From the NCBI GenBank assembly GCA_003330885.1, contig CP030277.1, positions 3,026,001 through 3,090,000 of the forward strand: DNA of 64,000 nt. The letters are read 5' to 3'. Of the stretch, positions 36,695 to 44,788 are shown in pieces. The notes beneath the pieces were generated by a model that made no database searches, was not told the DNA's origin, and saw only the letters and a list, made by a program, of their open reading frames with translations. A program made the position numbers and the translations under genes. Source of the DNA: Rhodobiaceae bacterium. GTDB lineage: Bacteria; Pseudomonadota; Alphaproteobacteria; Parvibaculales; Parvibaculaceae. Numbering within the stretch: position 1 is the stretch's first letter; the number at the start of each line of letters is the position of its first letter.

Positions 36695-37848
36695 CACGAC
36701 CCCGTCTTTGAAAGCGCGCGGAGCCACCATTGGTTGAGCTGCCAGATCGAACGCTCCAGTGGTGACAAACGACCCTGTGACGTCAACGGGGCTTTGAGGC
36801 CTTCCCACACCATATCGTTCGCCTCAATATCCTCATGATGGATCACGGAGAGAAGCGCCCCTGCACCCTCGGCAATTTCATCTATATTCGGCAGCTTCGC
36901 TGAAGACTTTGGTACCAAGAAGTGGATCTGGAGATGAAGGCGATCAACACTCACGGGCGTAATCTGATACCAGGTCGCGGATGTCCCTTGGAACGCCAGT
37001 AGGAAATACGGAAACAAGACTGTCGCCAACAGATCATCCCGCTGCCAGTCTTCTAAACCTTCGATGAGCGGAAGGCCATCCGGGTCATTTCCATGCGGCT
37101 CCTTCGCGGGCATATGAAGAATGGAATAGGGCCCGCTTGCATTCGGAATTTTTGAGTCCTTCGCAGGATATACCGGCTCGAATGTCTCTTTATGGATGGC
37201 GATGTGATGATACGCCTCCATGAAATTCTCGACCAGGACCTTCCAGTTCCAGGGACTGTCAAACTCCAGCGTCTTGATGATGACCATATCATCAAGCTTG
37301 TAGTTCGAAAACGTATCTTGATAGCTCGCTACCTGCGGCGCGAAAGCTTCAGCATCATTGTCAAAATTGACCATGACGAAGCCTTCCCAGATCTCGGTGC
37401 GCAATGTTGGGAGCTTGCAGGACTTCTCATCAAACCCTTCAGCCCCGTCCATCAAAGGCGCACGGATGAGCTGACCGTCGGTCGCATAACTCCACGCATG
37501 GTATGGACAGGAAAAGAGTTTCCGATTGCCAGCTCCCTCTGCAATCGGAGCTGCACGATGGAGACAGACCCGAGACATCACACGGACCTCTCCATCCGTT
37601 CCGCGCACAAGCATCAAGGGCTGATCGTAGAGCGTGATGCAGATGTAATCGCCCGGGTTCGGCACCTGATCAGCGCGACCCACTGGCAACCAGTTTTTGC
37701 GCATGATCCGCTCAATCTCAACGTCATAGAGATCGGGGTCGGTATAGGCAGCTGTTGGTAATGTCCAAGCCTCTTCAAGCGGCGCGGAGACACGGGAAAG
37801 CTCTTCCGCCGAAAGGCCAGGAAGGGTGAGAGAATGTGTATGCATCAT
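36694..37848 (-). CDS. Rieske non-heme iron oxygenase, alpha subunit
   Basis: Terminal oxygenase of 384 residues. The Rieske [2Fe-2S] site is CLHRA...CPYHAW (residues about 93-116), the mononuclear iron site is NFMEAYHHIAIHK with two histidines, and the bridging Asp lies in the same region. Probably hydroxylates an aromatic or quaternary-ammonium compound; the substrate cannot be read. No ferredoxin or reductase gene is adjacent. It lies between a candidate small ORF and a small membrane protein, and is divergent from a TetR gene. Confidence 0.93.
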   Translation of the reverse strand: MMHTHSLTLPGLSAEELSRVSAPLEEAWTLPTAAYTDPDLYDVEIERIMRKNWLPVGRADQVPNPGDYICITLYDQPLMLVRGTDGEVRVMSRVCLHRAAPIAEGAGNRKLFSCPYHAWSYATDGQLIRAPLMDGAEGFDEKSCKLPTLRTEIWEGFVMVNFDNDAEAFAPQVASYQDTFSNYKLDDMVIIKTLEFDSPWNWKVLVENFMEAYHHIAIHKETFEPVYPAKDSKIPNASGPYSILHMPAKEPHGNDPDGLPLIEGLEDWQRDDLLATVLFPYFLLAFQGTSATWYQITPVSVDRLHLQIHFLVPKSSAKLPNIDEIAEGAGALLSVIHHEDIEANDMVWEGLKAPLTSQGRLSPLERSIWQLNQWWLRALSKTGS

Positions 37849-37856
37849 CAGTCTCC

Positions 37857-37991
37857 TCAGGCGGCGGCTGTGAGCCAGTCAGCAATGCCCGGCGCTTCCA
37901 TGACTAAGGCTCGCCACCCTTCAGGCACTATCGCGGCGCATCCACCATTGAAATCGGAGGCACCATAAATCTGCCTGGCCTCATGAGTCAA
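37857..37991 (-). CDS. Candidate 44-codon small protein leading the Rieske operon
   Basis: Open frame from a TTG at 37991 to a TGA at 37857-37859, ending just before the Rieske ATG so that its stop lies over the Rieske ribosome binding site. The translation looks protein-like (after the start THEARQIYGASDFNGG, later GWRALVMEAPGIADWL) with good codon use and no low-complexity runs. No ribosome binding site is obvious for the TTG. It could be a leader peptide, a small partner of the oxygenase, or a decayed gene end. Confidence 0.4.
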   Translation of the reverse strand: MTHEARQIYGASDFNGGCAAIVPEGWRALVMEAPGIADWLTAAA

Positions 37992-38050
37992 TTATTTTTG
38001 TTTAGATGAAATAAAATAGACATTGGCGGATTTCTGCGGCAAATTGAGGC

Positions 38051-38764
38051 ATGGTGGAAGCAAGCGAAAAAACACCCGCACAAAAACCCAAGCGGCCAGT
38101 AGGCCGCCCGAGGGCGGACGGACGACCACAGCTCACAAAAGAGGCTGTCTTTTTGGTCGCGGCCAAACATATTGCCAAGGACGGATATGCCGGCGCCAGC
38201 ATTCGCAAGATCGCAGCGGAACTGAAAGCGGCACCAGCATCCGTCTTCAATCTCTTTCCAACCAAAGACGTGCTGTTGAACGAATTGCTGAGCTTCGCCG
38301 CAACCCCTTCCATGGTGTTTTACGACGAACTTGCCAGGTTCAATCTCCCTCCAGGAGTGGCGCTGTTTAAGTCGATCATGGAGGAAGTGACGGCTGTCGC
38401 CTCGGCGGACCGCGATTTCCCAGCCATCTTCTACTTACCGGAACTCTCAAAGCCCGGGTTTGAACCCGCGCAAAAAACCCGCGCCACCATGGTCGCGCAC
38501 TATCGCGCCCTCATCGAAGCCGGGCAGCAGGCCGGTCTGTTTTCAGTCGAGATACCCGCACTTTCAGCAGAACAGGTTTTCCAGCTCACCGAAACGAGCA
38601 TCATCGCCCAACAGGTTGCGGCGGCGACGCCGCCTGAAAAGGCAGCACGCGCAACAGCGCGCTTTTGTTTGCGTGGATTGCTGAATGATCCGGCGGAGTT
38701 GGCTGCGATTGAGCAGGCAGCAGATCTGGTGCCGCTCGCTTTTGTTCTACCCGAAAGGGTCTGA
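38051..38764 (+). CDS. TetR-family regulator
   Basis: Regulator of 237 residues. A Lys/Arg/Pro-rich N-terminus (KRPVGRPRADGRPQ) precedes the helix-turn-helix (GYAGASIRKIAAELKAAPASVFNLFPTKDVLL), in which NLF replaces the usual YYHF. It is divergent from the Rieske operon, its likely target, with 59 AT-rich bases between the TetR start and the candidate small ORF. Confidence 0.92.
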   Translation: MVEASEKTPAQKPKRPVGRPRADGRPQLTKEAVFLVAAKHIAKDGYAGASIRKIAAELKAAPASVFNLFPTKDVLLNELLSFAATPSMVFYDELARFNLPPGVALFKSIMEEVTAVASADRDFPAIFYLPELSKPGFEPAQKTRATMVAHYRALIEAGQQAGLFSVEIPALSAEQVFQLTETSIIAQQVAAATPPEKAARATARFCLRGLLNDPAELAAIEQAADLVPLAFVLPERV

Positions 38765-38789
38765 CCGACCTGTCAGACTGACCAGCAGA

Positions 38790-40694
38790 TCAGTTACACG
38801 GCAACACATTGTCAGTGAGTGCAGTACCGCCAAAGTCAATTGTGCCCGTGAACGACGCTGCGCCATTTGTCTGACAGACCGTCGGCGCATTCGTCAGATT
38901 GTTGAGATTGCCTGAGCCATCGAGAACCATCGTCGCCCCAGCCCCACCTGTGAAGACGAAGACAGCGCCACCACCCGCACCAGCAGTGCCCTGATGATCA
39001 TTCCCGGTATAGGTCAGTGTCGAATTTGCCCGTGCTTCAATTGTCGTCCGCGTAATGTCCCGCCACGTGTTGTTGGTGATCACCGCAGTCACACCGGTCC
39101 CCATCTCAACAGCACTGAAAACGCCTTGCTCGCTCAGCGTATTGTTCGTGAACGTAAACTGGGAATTGCTTCCAATCTCCAGACCGCGTCCGCCGAGGTT
39201 TTGCAAACTGGTATTGTCGATATAGACGTTCGTCGTTCCCGCCGCCAGGTTTATGCCGTCAGTCGCCTGCGCCCCGTCGCTGCTAATTGTGAGCCCGGTA
39301 ATGTGCGTATTGTTTGCCATCCGAACAGCATCGGCTTCAGCAAGAACATGAATTGTCGCTGCAGCTCCGGGCGCGGCATATGTGTCTTGCACGCCTGTCG
39401 TGCGCCCCTCAACGAGAATTCCCTGCGTGCCACCAACGATGGATTGATCTGCTTCCAATATAGTTTGACCAAACGTTCCATTGTCGCCCTGTAGAACGAT
39501 AAGGCTGTTGCCCCCGGCCGCAGTCACCTGAGCTTGAGAGGTGCCGGGCGTATCCACAAAGACAACCTGATCTAGGTCGACATTCGTGTTCGCATCTTTC
39601 ACCGGTTCAAGCGTCGTAGGCAAATCGACCGAGGTCACACTGGTGACTGTCGATCCAGAACGGGTTTGCGTCACAATGTCTGTATCCCGTTCCAGCGCTT
39701 CCATCATTCTTGCCGATTGTGAAACGCGCCCACGGTTCGAACGGTTGGGAGATCCCAGCGGAATACGGAGCCTCACACCAATTTCAAACTGCTCTTTGCG
39801 CACATCATCATGTTGCGCTTCCATCTCAAAAGTGAGCCGCGACCCTGGCAGCCCGCCAAACACATCATTGAGCCGCCACTCGGCGCGCAGACGCGGGCCC
39901 CAGATGGCGTCCGGAAAGAGCGAGTTGTCGAAGTAAAACCCGCCAAGAAAGATCCGGGCTTCGTGATCGAAAAGATCAACGCCCTCCTCAACAGGCTGAA
40001 CCCAGTCGAACCATTCTTCCAGTGGCGCGCGGCGACCCACCTCGCCATCAACGCCCCAGGCGGCAAGATCAAAACCGGCGCTTGTGGTGGTGGTCGTGGT
40101 GGTCGTGGCACCCCCGCGGGCAAAGAACAATTGCGACCCAACGAGACTTAAGGCTGGGTCGGTCGTCACCGTTGCAGACGTGGTGGTTGAAGTGGAGGCG
40201 CCAACGCTCTTCTGATCCTCAAGCGGATAGTAGCCGTTCAGCCGAACATCCCAGTCCTTGGAGAGCGCTTCCACACCCCCGGCGATCTGATGAAACGTGT
40301 TGCCATTCTCAGATGTCCGAACGTCATAGCCGCCCCAAACGCCAAGGTTCCAGCCGTCGCTGCGCATCTCCCGATAGCCCAGTGCGAAATTGCCTTCTTC
40401 CGACCCACCCTCAAAGAGTTTGCCGCGTGCTTCGACAAAGAGAAGTTGATCTTCATCCTGTGCAATCGGCGCGAAGCCAACCGCCTCTGCCCTGTCATTG
40501 CGGTTGGACAAAGTCCCGCCAGCTTCAACCCAAGGTTCCCAGTTAGGTGTTGCGCCAGCACCAAGACCCGCGTCGGCAATTGCCGGCCCGGTGAGCATGC
40601 CCAAACACACTGCGAAAACAGCCCATGACGCCAATTGGCGGGCCAACCCCGTTAACACTTTCCAGATCCCCACGAACGCGCAGAATTCTCGCAA
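38790..40694 (-). CDS. Inverse-autotransporter-like outer-membrane protein with beta-helix passenger
   Basis: Protein of 634 residues. After a long signal peptide (hydrophobic core SWAVFAVCLGMLTGP, cut near IADA), residues about 45-330 carry repeated amphipathic beta strands (LGYREMRSDGWNLGVWGGYD, EARIFLGGFYFDNS, RLTFEMEAQHDD) like the N-terminal barrel of inverse autotransporters (intimin/invasin order). A linker follows, then from about 430 a right-handed beta-helix-like passenger (NNTHITGLTISS, VYIDNTSLQNLGGRGLEIGSNSQFTFTNNT). The chain ends with a Cys pair near the C-terminus instead of a barrel-type phenylalanine. Confidence 0.78.
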   Translation of the reverse strand: MREFCAFVGIWKVLTGLARQLASWAVFAVCLGMLTGPAIADAGLGAGATPNWEPWVEAGGTLSNRNDRAEAVGFAPIAQDEDQLLFVEARGKLFEGGSEEGNFALGYREMRSDGWNLGVWGGYDVRTSENGNTFHQIAGGVEALSKDWDVRLNGYYPLEDQKSVGASTSTTTSATVTTDPALSLVGSQLFFARGGATTTTTTTTSAGFDLAAWGVDGEVGRRAPLEEWFDWVQPVEEGVDLFDHEARIFLGGFYFDNSLFPDAIWGPRLRAEWRLNDVFGGLPGSRLTFEMEAQHDDVRKEQFEIGVRLRIPLGSPNRSNRGRVSQSARMMEALERDTDIVTQTRSGSTVTSVTSVDLPTTLEPVKDANTNVDLDQVVFVDTPGTSQAQVTAAGGNSLIVLQGDNGTFGQTILEADQSIVGGTQGILVEGRTTGVQDTYAAPGAAATIHVLAEADAVRMANNTHITGLTISSDGAQATDGINLAAGTTNVYIDNTSLQNLGGRGLEIGSNSQFTFTNNTLSEQGVFSAVEMGTGVTAVITNNTWRDITRTTIEARANSTLTYTGNDHQGTAGAGGGAVFVFTGGAGATMVLDGSGNLNNLTNAPTVCQTNGAASFTGTIDFGGTALTDNVLPCN

Positions 40695-40799
40695 ACTTCA
40701 AGAATTCCGTCGTTTTTCTGGGACAAATCCTACGCGCCCAAGCACATTCTGGCGACCAAAAGTCCATATTATGGTTAATTGAGGAAACGAGGCCTGTTC

Positions 40800-41516
40800 C
40801 TAGTCCAATTGGCCTCTGAACCGATCAACAAAACCAATACCCACCGGTCCCGCGATATGAGAAGTGGGTTTGCTCGCCGCTTGATGATGCATGCAGCTGC
40901 CGAACTCTGAGCAGAAATTATCTCGCGAGTAACGCTCAAGGATGACGCTGAGATCGGTCTTGGGAACATCTTCCAAACGTGACCCCACAAGATCGAGAGC
41001 GGCTCCAAAATGCACAAAAGCGAGTTCTGGGGCGCATTTATGGACCACGCCAATGGACGAATGCAGGGCGATCGCATCATGCACTATATCCGCCCGGCTC
41101 TCGGCCAATCCATTATTGAGACAGAACGTTCTAGCCAAATCTGCCCCGACCCATTCAAACGATCCAGGATCGTCTTTGTGCGTCTCGCTCAAGCCCAGAT
41201 CATGGAGAATACACCCGAGATAGAAGAGCTCTTTGTCCAGCTTCAGACCATCGCGGGCGGCAAGGAGTGCCCCAAAACAATAGGTTCGCTCTGAATGGGC
41301 AACCAGCATCGGCGAGCAGAGCTCTTCGGCATATCCGCGTGCCTGATTGGCCAACGCGCTATCCGGTGCCTGCCAATCCTCAGGCACCACATCTTGCAGG
41401 CGTTTCAGGCCGAGACGAAGAGCGAGTCGATGGCGCGCACCCCTCATTTCAGCGCCAAGTATGCGCCCAATAACTCTAGGCTTCGACAATCGGCCGGGGT
41501 CTTGAGCCAGGGTCAT
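40800..41516 (-). CDS. HD-domain hydrolase (cyanamide-hydratase-like)
   Basis: Protein of 238 residues with an HD metal-dependent phosphohydrolase-like core: HSERTYCFGALLA, then FYLGCILHDLGLSE (the HD pair) and DIVHDAIALHSSIGV. The spacing resembles cyanamide-hydratase-type HD proteins. Its substrate is not known. It is the second gene of a unit with a membrane protein (four-base ATGA overlap), both probably under the divergent TetR. Confidence 0.85.
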   Translation of the reverse strand: MTLAQDPGRLSKPRVIGRILGAEMRGARHRLALRLGLKRLQDVVPEDWQAPDSALANQARGYAEELCSPMLVAHSERTYCFGALLAARDGLKLDKELFYLGCILHDLGLSETHKDDPGSFEWVGADLARTFCLNNGLAESRADIVHDAIALHSSIGVVHKCAPELAFVHFGAALDLVGSRLEDVPKTDLSVILERYSRDNFCSEFGSCMHHQAASKPTSHIAGPVGIGFVDRFRGQLD

Positions 41517-41932
41517 CGGTCTGCTCCTTCATATTTGTTGTTTGAGCTTGAGAGATAGAGCGCGATGTTGAGCGCATCGAGGGCAAGACAGATGCCCATT
41601 GTGAGCGTCACAAAGGCCAGCCAGGCGCTGTAAAGATCCACCACTCCCCGGTCTATCAGGACCTGAACGAGGTAAGGAAAGAGCGGCAGCCAGACGATGT
41701 GCACCAGACTTGAGAGCCGGGTAAAAGGCACCCGCTTATGCATCTGAGCAGCGATCAGGACCGATCCCACACAGCTGATAAGAATAAGAACGGCTTCGAA
41801 ACGGTAGAAGAAAACCAACCCTCCAAGCACCATCGGCGCATTGAGCAAGGGCCCCCAGATCCGCATGAAGGGGGACACCCGTTGCAGGTCTTCAATCATG
41901 CACTTGACGTCTCTTATCCACCCCACAGGCAT
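41513..41932 (-). CDS. Small multi-pass membrane protein
   Basis: Protein of 139 residues with four hydrophobic segments. No family recognised. The chain between helices has IWGPLLNAPMVLGGLVFFYRF, RVPFTRLSSLVHIVWLPLF. It overlaps the HD-domain gene by four bases (ATGA), so the two are translationally coupled. The ATG at 41932 lies directly against AGGAG; the in-frame ATG at 41899 is an alternative. Divergent from a TetR gene across a gap with inverted half-sites. Confidence 0.75.
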   Translation of the reverse strand: MPVGWIRDVKCMIEDLQRVSPFMRIWGPLLNAPMVLGGLVFFYRFEAVLILISCVGSVLIAAQMHKRVPFTRLSSLVHIVWLPLFPYLVQVLIDRGVVDLYSAWLAFVTLTMGICLALDALNIALYLSSSNNKYEGADR

Positions 41933-41955
41933 CTCCTGAAATAGAGGTTTATTTT

Positions 41956-42021
41956 TATACCGGTCCGCTTAATAATGCGCAGATGAGAGCCGGGGTCAAG
42001 AAATATATGCGAAACGGTATA
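41956..42021. promoter_or_regulatory. Inverted half-sites TATACCG...CGGTATA between TetR and its neighbour
   Basis: TATACCG at 41956-41962 and CGGTATA at 42015-42021 form a perfect inverted pair about 53 bases apart. The second site lies just before the TetR start at 42027 and the first just before the divergent membrane-protein gene, so each may act as an operator for one direction. Only 7 bp each, so this is tentative. Confidence 0.45.
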
Positions 42022-42026
42022 GAATA

Positions 42027-42656
42027 ATGAAAAGCACGCCTAAAACCAGTGCGAGAGGGCGCCCGCGCAAGTTTGACAAGGACGCGGTCCTCCAGCTGAT
42101 CGTGAAGGTCTTCTGGGCGAAAGGATATTCAGGCACATCTCTGGATGACCTCGCCACCGCAACCCGGCTCAGCCGCCCCAGCCTTTACGCTGCCTATGGC
42201 AACAAGCTCTCAATGTATTTAGCTACACTGGAGGTGTTCGGGCATCGCATGGCGACCGAGGCAGGGGGGGCCCTGGCCACCGGGCCCGATCTGCGCACAG
42301 GCCTCCTCAACTTCTATGACGCGGCGCTCGACATTTACCTCGGCAAAGATGAGGAAATGGCCCAAGGCTGTCTGGTTTTCACCACAGCTGTGACAGAAGC
42401 GACGAATGAGCCCGAAATCAAAGCAATGGTGCAGGCGCAGCTCGCCGGCATGGATCAGGCGGTAAAAGCCCTTATTGCTGATCGTGCGCCCGGTATTGCC
42501 CCCTCCGCTATCGCGGCAGCGGCAGAACTGGCCACAGGAACACTGCTCAATCTGGCAACCCGGGCCCGCGCAGGTACCCCGCGCGAAAGGCTGCGTGAAG
42601 TTGCCCAGGCAACTGCCGATGCAGTCGCGGCGCTGACGCGCGCCCGACCGGCCTAA
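42027..42656 (+). CDS. TetR-family regulator
   Basis: Regulator of 209 residues with a basic N-terminus (ARGRPRKFDKD) and the helix-turn-helix GYSGTSLDDLATATRLSRPSLYAAYGNKLSMYLATLEVF. The C-terminal part EEMAQGCLVFTTAVTEATNEPEI with its single cysteine resembles regulators that sense electrophiles. Divergent from the membrane protein/HD pair, its probable target. Confidence 0.92.
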   Translation: MKSTPKTSARGRPRKFDKDAVLQLIVKVFWAKGYSGTSLDDLATATRLSRPSLYAAYGNKLSMYLATLEVFGHRMATEAGGALATGPDLRTGLLNFYDAALDIYLGKDEEMAQGCLVFTTAVTEATNEPEIKAMVQAQLAGMDQAVKALIADRAPGIAPSAIAAAAELATGTLLNLATRARAGTPRERLREVAQATADAVAALTRARPA

Positions 42657-42668
42657 CCGCTCTTAGAT

Positions 42669-43130
42669 TCAAACAAGAACGATCACGACAGCTGCGGCAA
42701 TGGCCAAAATCATCTGCGCTGCGTCCATGACATAGATGAAATTCATCGGCCCGGTAGCGACATCCCAGAGGGTGTCATCCGCCTGGCGTCCGCCATTTCT
42801 GTGAATGGGCACATTCGGCGCAAACTGGGAGAAATGCGCCGCCGCGAGCGCAACCAGAATGACCACGCGCTCAGCCGGGTCAGCGAACAAGTCGAGCCCC
42901 AGCACTGAGATCACGATGAGCATCCAACAAAGAAGAGCCAAAGACCCGTTCATGCCACCAAGGAACCGAATGCCTGCTGCCATGGTGGGAAACACCGGTG
43001 AGTGTCGTTGGCTCTTGGCGACCATCACTTTCGCGGCCGCAAAATGCTGAAATCCGAAATAGCGCAGCGCTGCAGTAAACCAGAGCGCGCTTGCCACCAG
43101 GGCCAGCACATAAAACGACGAAGCGATCAT
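42669..43130 (-). CDS. Membrane protein next to MarR regulator
   Basis: Protein of 153 residues with four hydrophobic segments. The middle part (MAAGIRFLGGMNGSLALLCWML, VVILVALAAAHFSQFAPN) is not a family I recognise for certain. It is divergent from a MarR gene whose operators fill the 110-base gap between the start codons, so it is likely the MarR target. Confidence 0.75.
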   Translation of the reverse strand: MIASSFYVLALVASALWFTAALRYFGFQHFAAAKVMVAKSQRHSPVFPTMAAGIRFLGGMNGSLALLCWMLIVISVLGLDLFADPAERVVILVALAAAHFSQFAPNVPIHRNGGRQADDTLWDVATGPMNFIYVMDAAQMILAIAAAVVIVLV

Positions 43131-43198
43131 GGATTTCTCCTGTGACAGATGCGGTGATCATGAATGGGCCTGTTGCGAATGAGGCCCGAAGCAGGTAT

Positions 43199-43231
43199 TT
43201 CAAGGTTGAAGCTTTATATTTCAACCTTGAA
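43199..43231. promoter_or_regulatory. Paired MarR-type operators
   Basis: TTCAAGGTTGAA (43199-43210) and TTCAACCTTGAA (43220-43231) are exact reverse complements separated by nine bases; each is itself TTCAA-NN-TTGAA. The centres are 21 bases apart, that is two helical turns on the same DNA face, ending just ten bases before the MarR start codon. This is a textbook arrangement for a cooperative dimeric repressor. Confidence 0.85.
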
Positions 43232-43240
43232 GTAAAATCA

Positions 43241-43678
43241 ATGGCAAAGTCACCACGCATCTTCCACCTCCTTCAGCAAGCAAACAGCCGGCTCTTCGGC
43301 GCTGTGGATCGTCAGCTCAAATCCCGAGAGGGAATTGCGACCGCGCACCAGGTCATTCTTTTCGTGTTGGCGCAGGAAGATGGCCTGGCGAGTGCCGAAA
43401 TCGCCAAACGCGCAGGCATGTCTCAATCTCGCCTGACCGGGTTGGTGGACACATTGGTCTCAAAAGGGATGGTGCGCCGGGAAAAAGCAGACACAGACAG
43501 CCGGGTCCACAAGGTCTTCATCACAGATCAGGGGACAGCCCTGGTTGCCCGAACATCCGGACAGGCGAGAGGGCTCAATGAAGACCTTCTCAAGCCCTTT
43601 GCCAAAAGTGAGCGCGAGACCATCGCGCGCTTCCTGAAACATGTGTCTGACACGGCGAAGACCATCGAAAAACGCTGA
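43241..43678 (+). CDS. MarR-family regulator
   Basis: Regulator of 145 residues with the winged helix GLASAEIAKRAGMSQSRLTGLVDTLVSKGMVRREKADTDSRVHKVFITDQG. The ATG at 43241 was chosen because the longer frame from 43091 would translate through the operators. Divergent from a four-helix membrane protein and probably autoregulated. Confidence 0.92.
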   Translation: MAKSPRIFHLLQQANSRLFGAVDRQLKSREGIATAHQVILFVLAQEDGLASAEIAKRAGMSQSRLTGLVDTLVSKGMVRREKADTDSRVHKVFITDQGTALVARTSGQARGLNEDLLKPFAKSERETIARFLKHVSDTAKTIEKR

Positions 43679-43881
43679 GCTTTTTCACACCGTACTGACC
43701 CTGCCCGTCGACGACGGGCAATTGTCAGGAACACCGCCTGGCGCTTAGGCTTGGCAGGTCCCTGTCGCGCGCCGTGGCGGGTTGATGTCGTGGTCTGACG
43801 GGTCCCTGTCGTGGTTAAATCAGGCCACATCCGGCTCTCATGAAGCCTCAGCGGAAAGGTAGCCCTCATGAGTATTCAGAT
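43679..43881. other. Intergenic region with hairpin and direct repeats
   Basis: Just after the MarR stop, TGCCCGTC (43702-43709) pairs with GACGGGCA (43713-43720) and an outer CTGAC/GTCAG pair (43695-43699 / 43724-43728) extends it; no T tract follows. Further on, GGTCCCTGTCG occurs at 43757-43767 and again at 43801-43811. The repeats are 44 bases apart and 71-125 bases before the XRE-2TM gene. Confidence 0.5.
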
Positions 43882-44370
43882 ATGAGCATTCAAAAAAGAC
43901 GCCTTGAAAAAGGATGGACGCAGGAACAGCTCGCAGAGCATGCGGGTCTGAGCGTGCGTACCATCCAGCGTATCGAAAGTGGAAATCCAGCGACCTTGGA
44001 ATCGCTGAAATGCCTCGCTGCTGTTTTCGAAACAAGCGTGACACGCTTAACGCAGGAGCCCGAGACAATGAACAATCTATCCCAAGACACATCGCTAAAA
44101 GACCGGCAGGAACGCGACGCCATTCAATATGTGCAAAGTCTCAAAGGCTTTCACATGCACTGGCTCTCTTACGTTTTGATCATGCCCGGCCTTTATGTGC
44201 TCAACATCATGATGAACCCGGACCGCCTTTGGGTCATCACCGTCGCCCTGGGTTGGGGGTCCGGTGTCCTGCTTCACGGATTGACCGTTTTTGGGTTCTT
44301 CAAGTTCTTCGGCGGCGACTGGGAGCAGCGCCAGTTCAAAAAACGCATGGATGAACTGAACCAGCGCTAA
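43882..44370 (+). CDS. XRE-type HTH protein with C-terminal 2TM domain
   Basis: Protein of 162 residues. The N-terminus is an XRE helix-turn-helix (RRLEKGWTQEQLAEHAGLSVRTIQRIESG), then a linker, and a C-terminal two-helix membrane domain (2TM type) with FHMHWLSYVLIMPGLYVLN and VALGWGSGVLLHGLTVFGFF, ending in EQRQFKKRMDELNQR. Membrane-bound regulators of this type often autoregulate. The ATG at 43882 is used; an in-frame start at 43840 is possible. Confidence 0.88.
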   Translation: MSIQKRRLEKGWTQEQLAEHAGLSVRTIQRIESGNPATLESLKCLAAVFETSVTRLTQEPETMNNLSQDTSLKDRQERDAIQYVQSLKGFHMHWLSYVLIMPGLYVLNIMMNPDRLWVITVALGWGSGVLLHGLTVFGFFKFFGGDWEQRQFKKRMDELNQR

Positions 44371-44377
44371 ACGGAGA

Positions 44378-44417
44378 TGAGGTCAGCTATGCCCCTCATG
44401 AGCAACAGCTGACCTCA
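44378..44417. terminator. 11-bp hairpin between convergent genes
   Basis: TGAGGTCAGCT (44378-44388) pairs perfectly with AGCTGACCTCA (44407-44417) across an 18-base loop. It lies between the convergent XRE-2TM and SnoaL-like genes, the right place for a two-way terminator, but lacks a strong T tract on either side. Confidence 0.5.
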
Positions 44418-44428
44418 AAACATCAAAC

Positions 44429-44788
44429 TCACGCATTGCCGTGATAATAACGCTCAAAGACAATCTCGCCGTCTTTCCAGGTCGTCACCACAACCTGGTT
44501 CTGGACCACGTGGGCACCATCTTTGGTTTTGAACTCCATCGTCGCTTCATAAAAGGTCTTGTCGCCACCTGCACCGATTGAGTGGGCAGTGTATTGGATG
44601 AACTCAGCGACACCCTCCAGGAGTTTTTCTTCAAAGGCGATGCATTCCGCTTTGCCTTTTCGTGCAGGATTGTCCTGCTCTTGGATGGCAACATCATCTG
44701 CAAAGTAGGTTTGCATGCCTTCGAGAAATCCACCTTCCGCAAGCAGAGCCAAAAGGCCGTTCAATCGGTCGAGGTTTTGCGACTCCAT
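44429..44788 (-). CDS. SnoaL/NTF2-like protein
   Basis: Protein of 119 residues with the NTF2-like layout: helical LDRLNGLLALLAEGGFLEGMQTYFADDVAIQE, the KGKAECIAFEEKL segment, then strands EFIQYTAHSIGAGGDKTFYEATMEFKTKDGAHVVQNQVVVTTWKDGEIVFERYYHGN. A small ligand-binding or isomerase fold; no partner is evident. Confidence 0.85.
   Translation of the reverse strand: MESQNLDRLNGLLALLAEGGFLEGMQTYFADDVAIQEQDNPARKGKAECIAFEEKLLEGVAEFIQYTAHSIGAGGDKTFYEATMEFKTKDGAHVVQNQVVVTTWKDGEIVFERYYHGNA

Noticed and set aside
37985-38050. TetR operator between the TetR gene and the Rieske unit
   Set aside because: Only AT-rich partial inverted repeats (TATTTT/AAAATA) were found; too weak to call.
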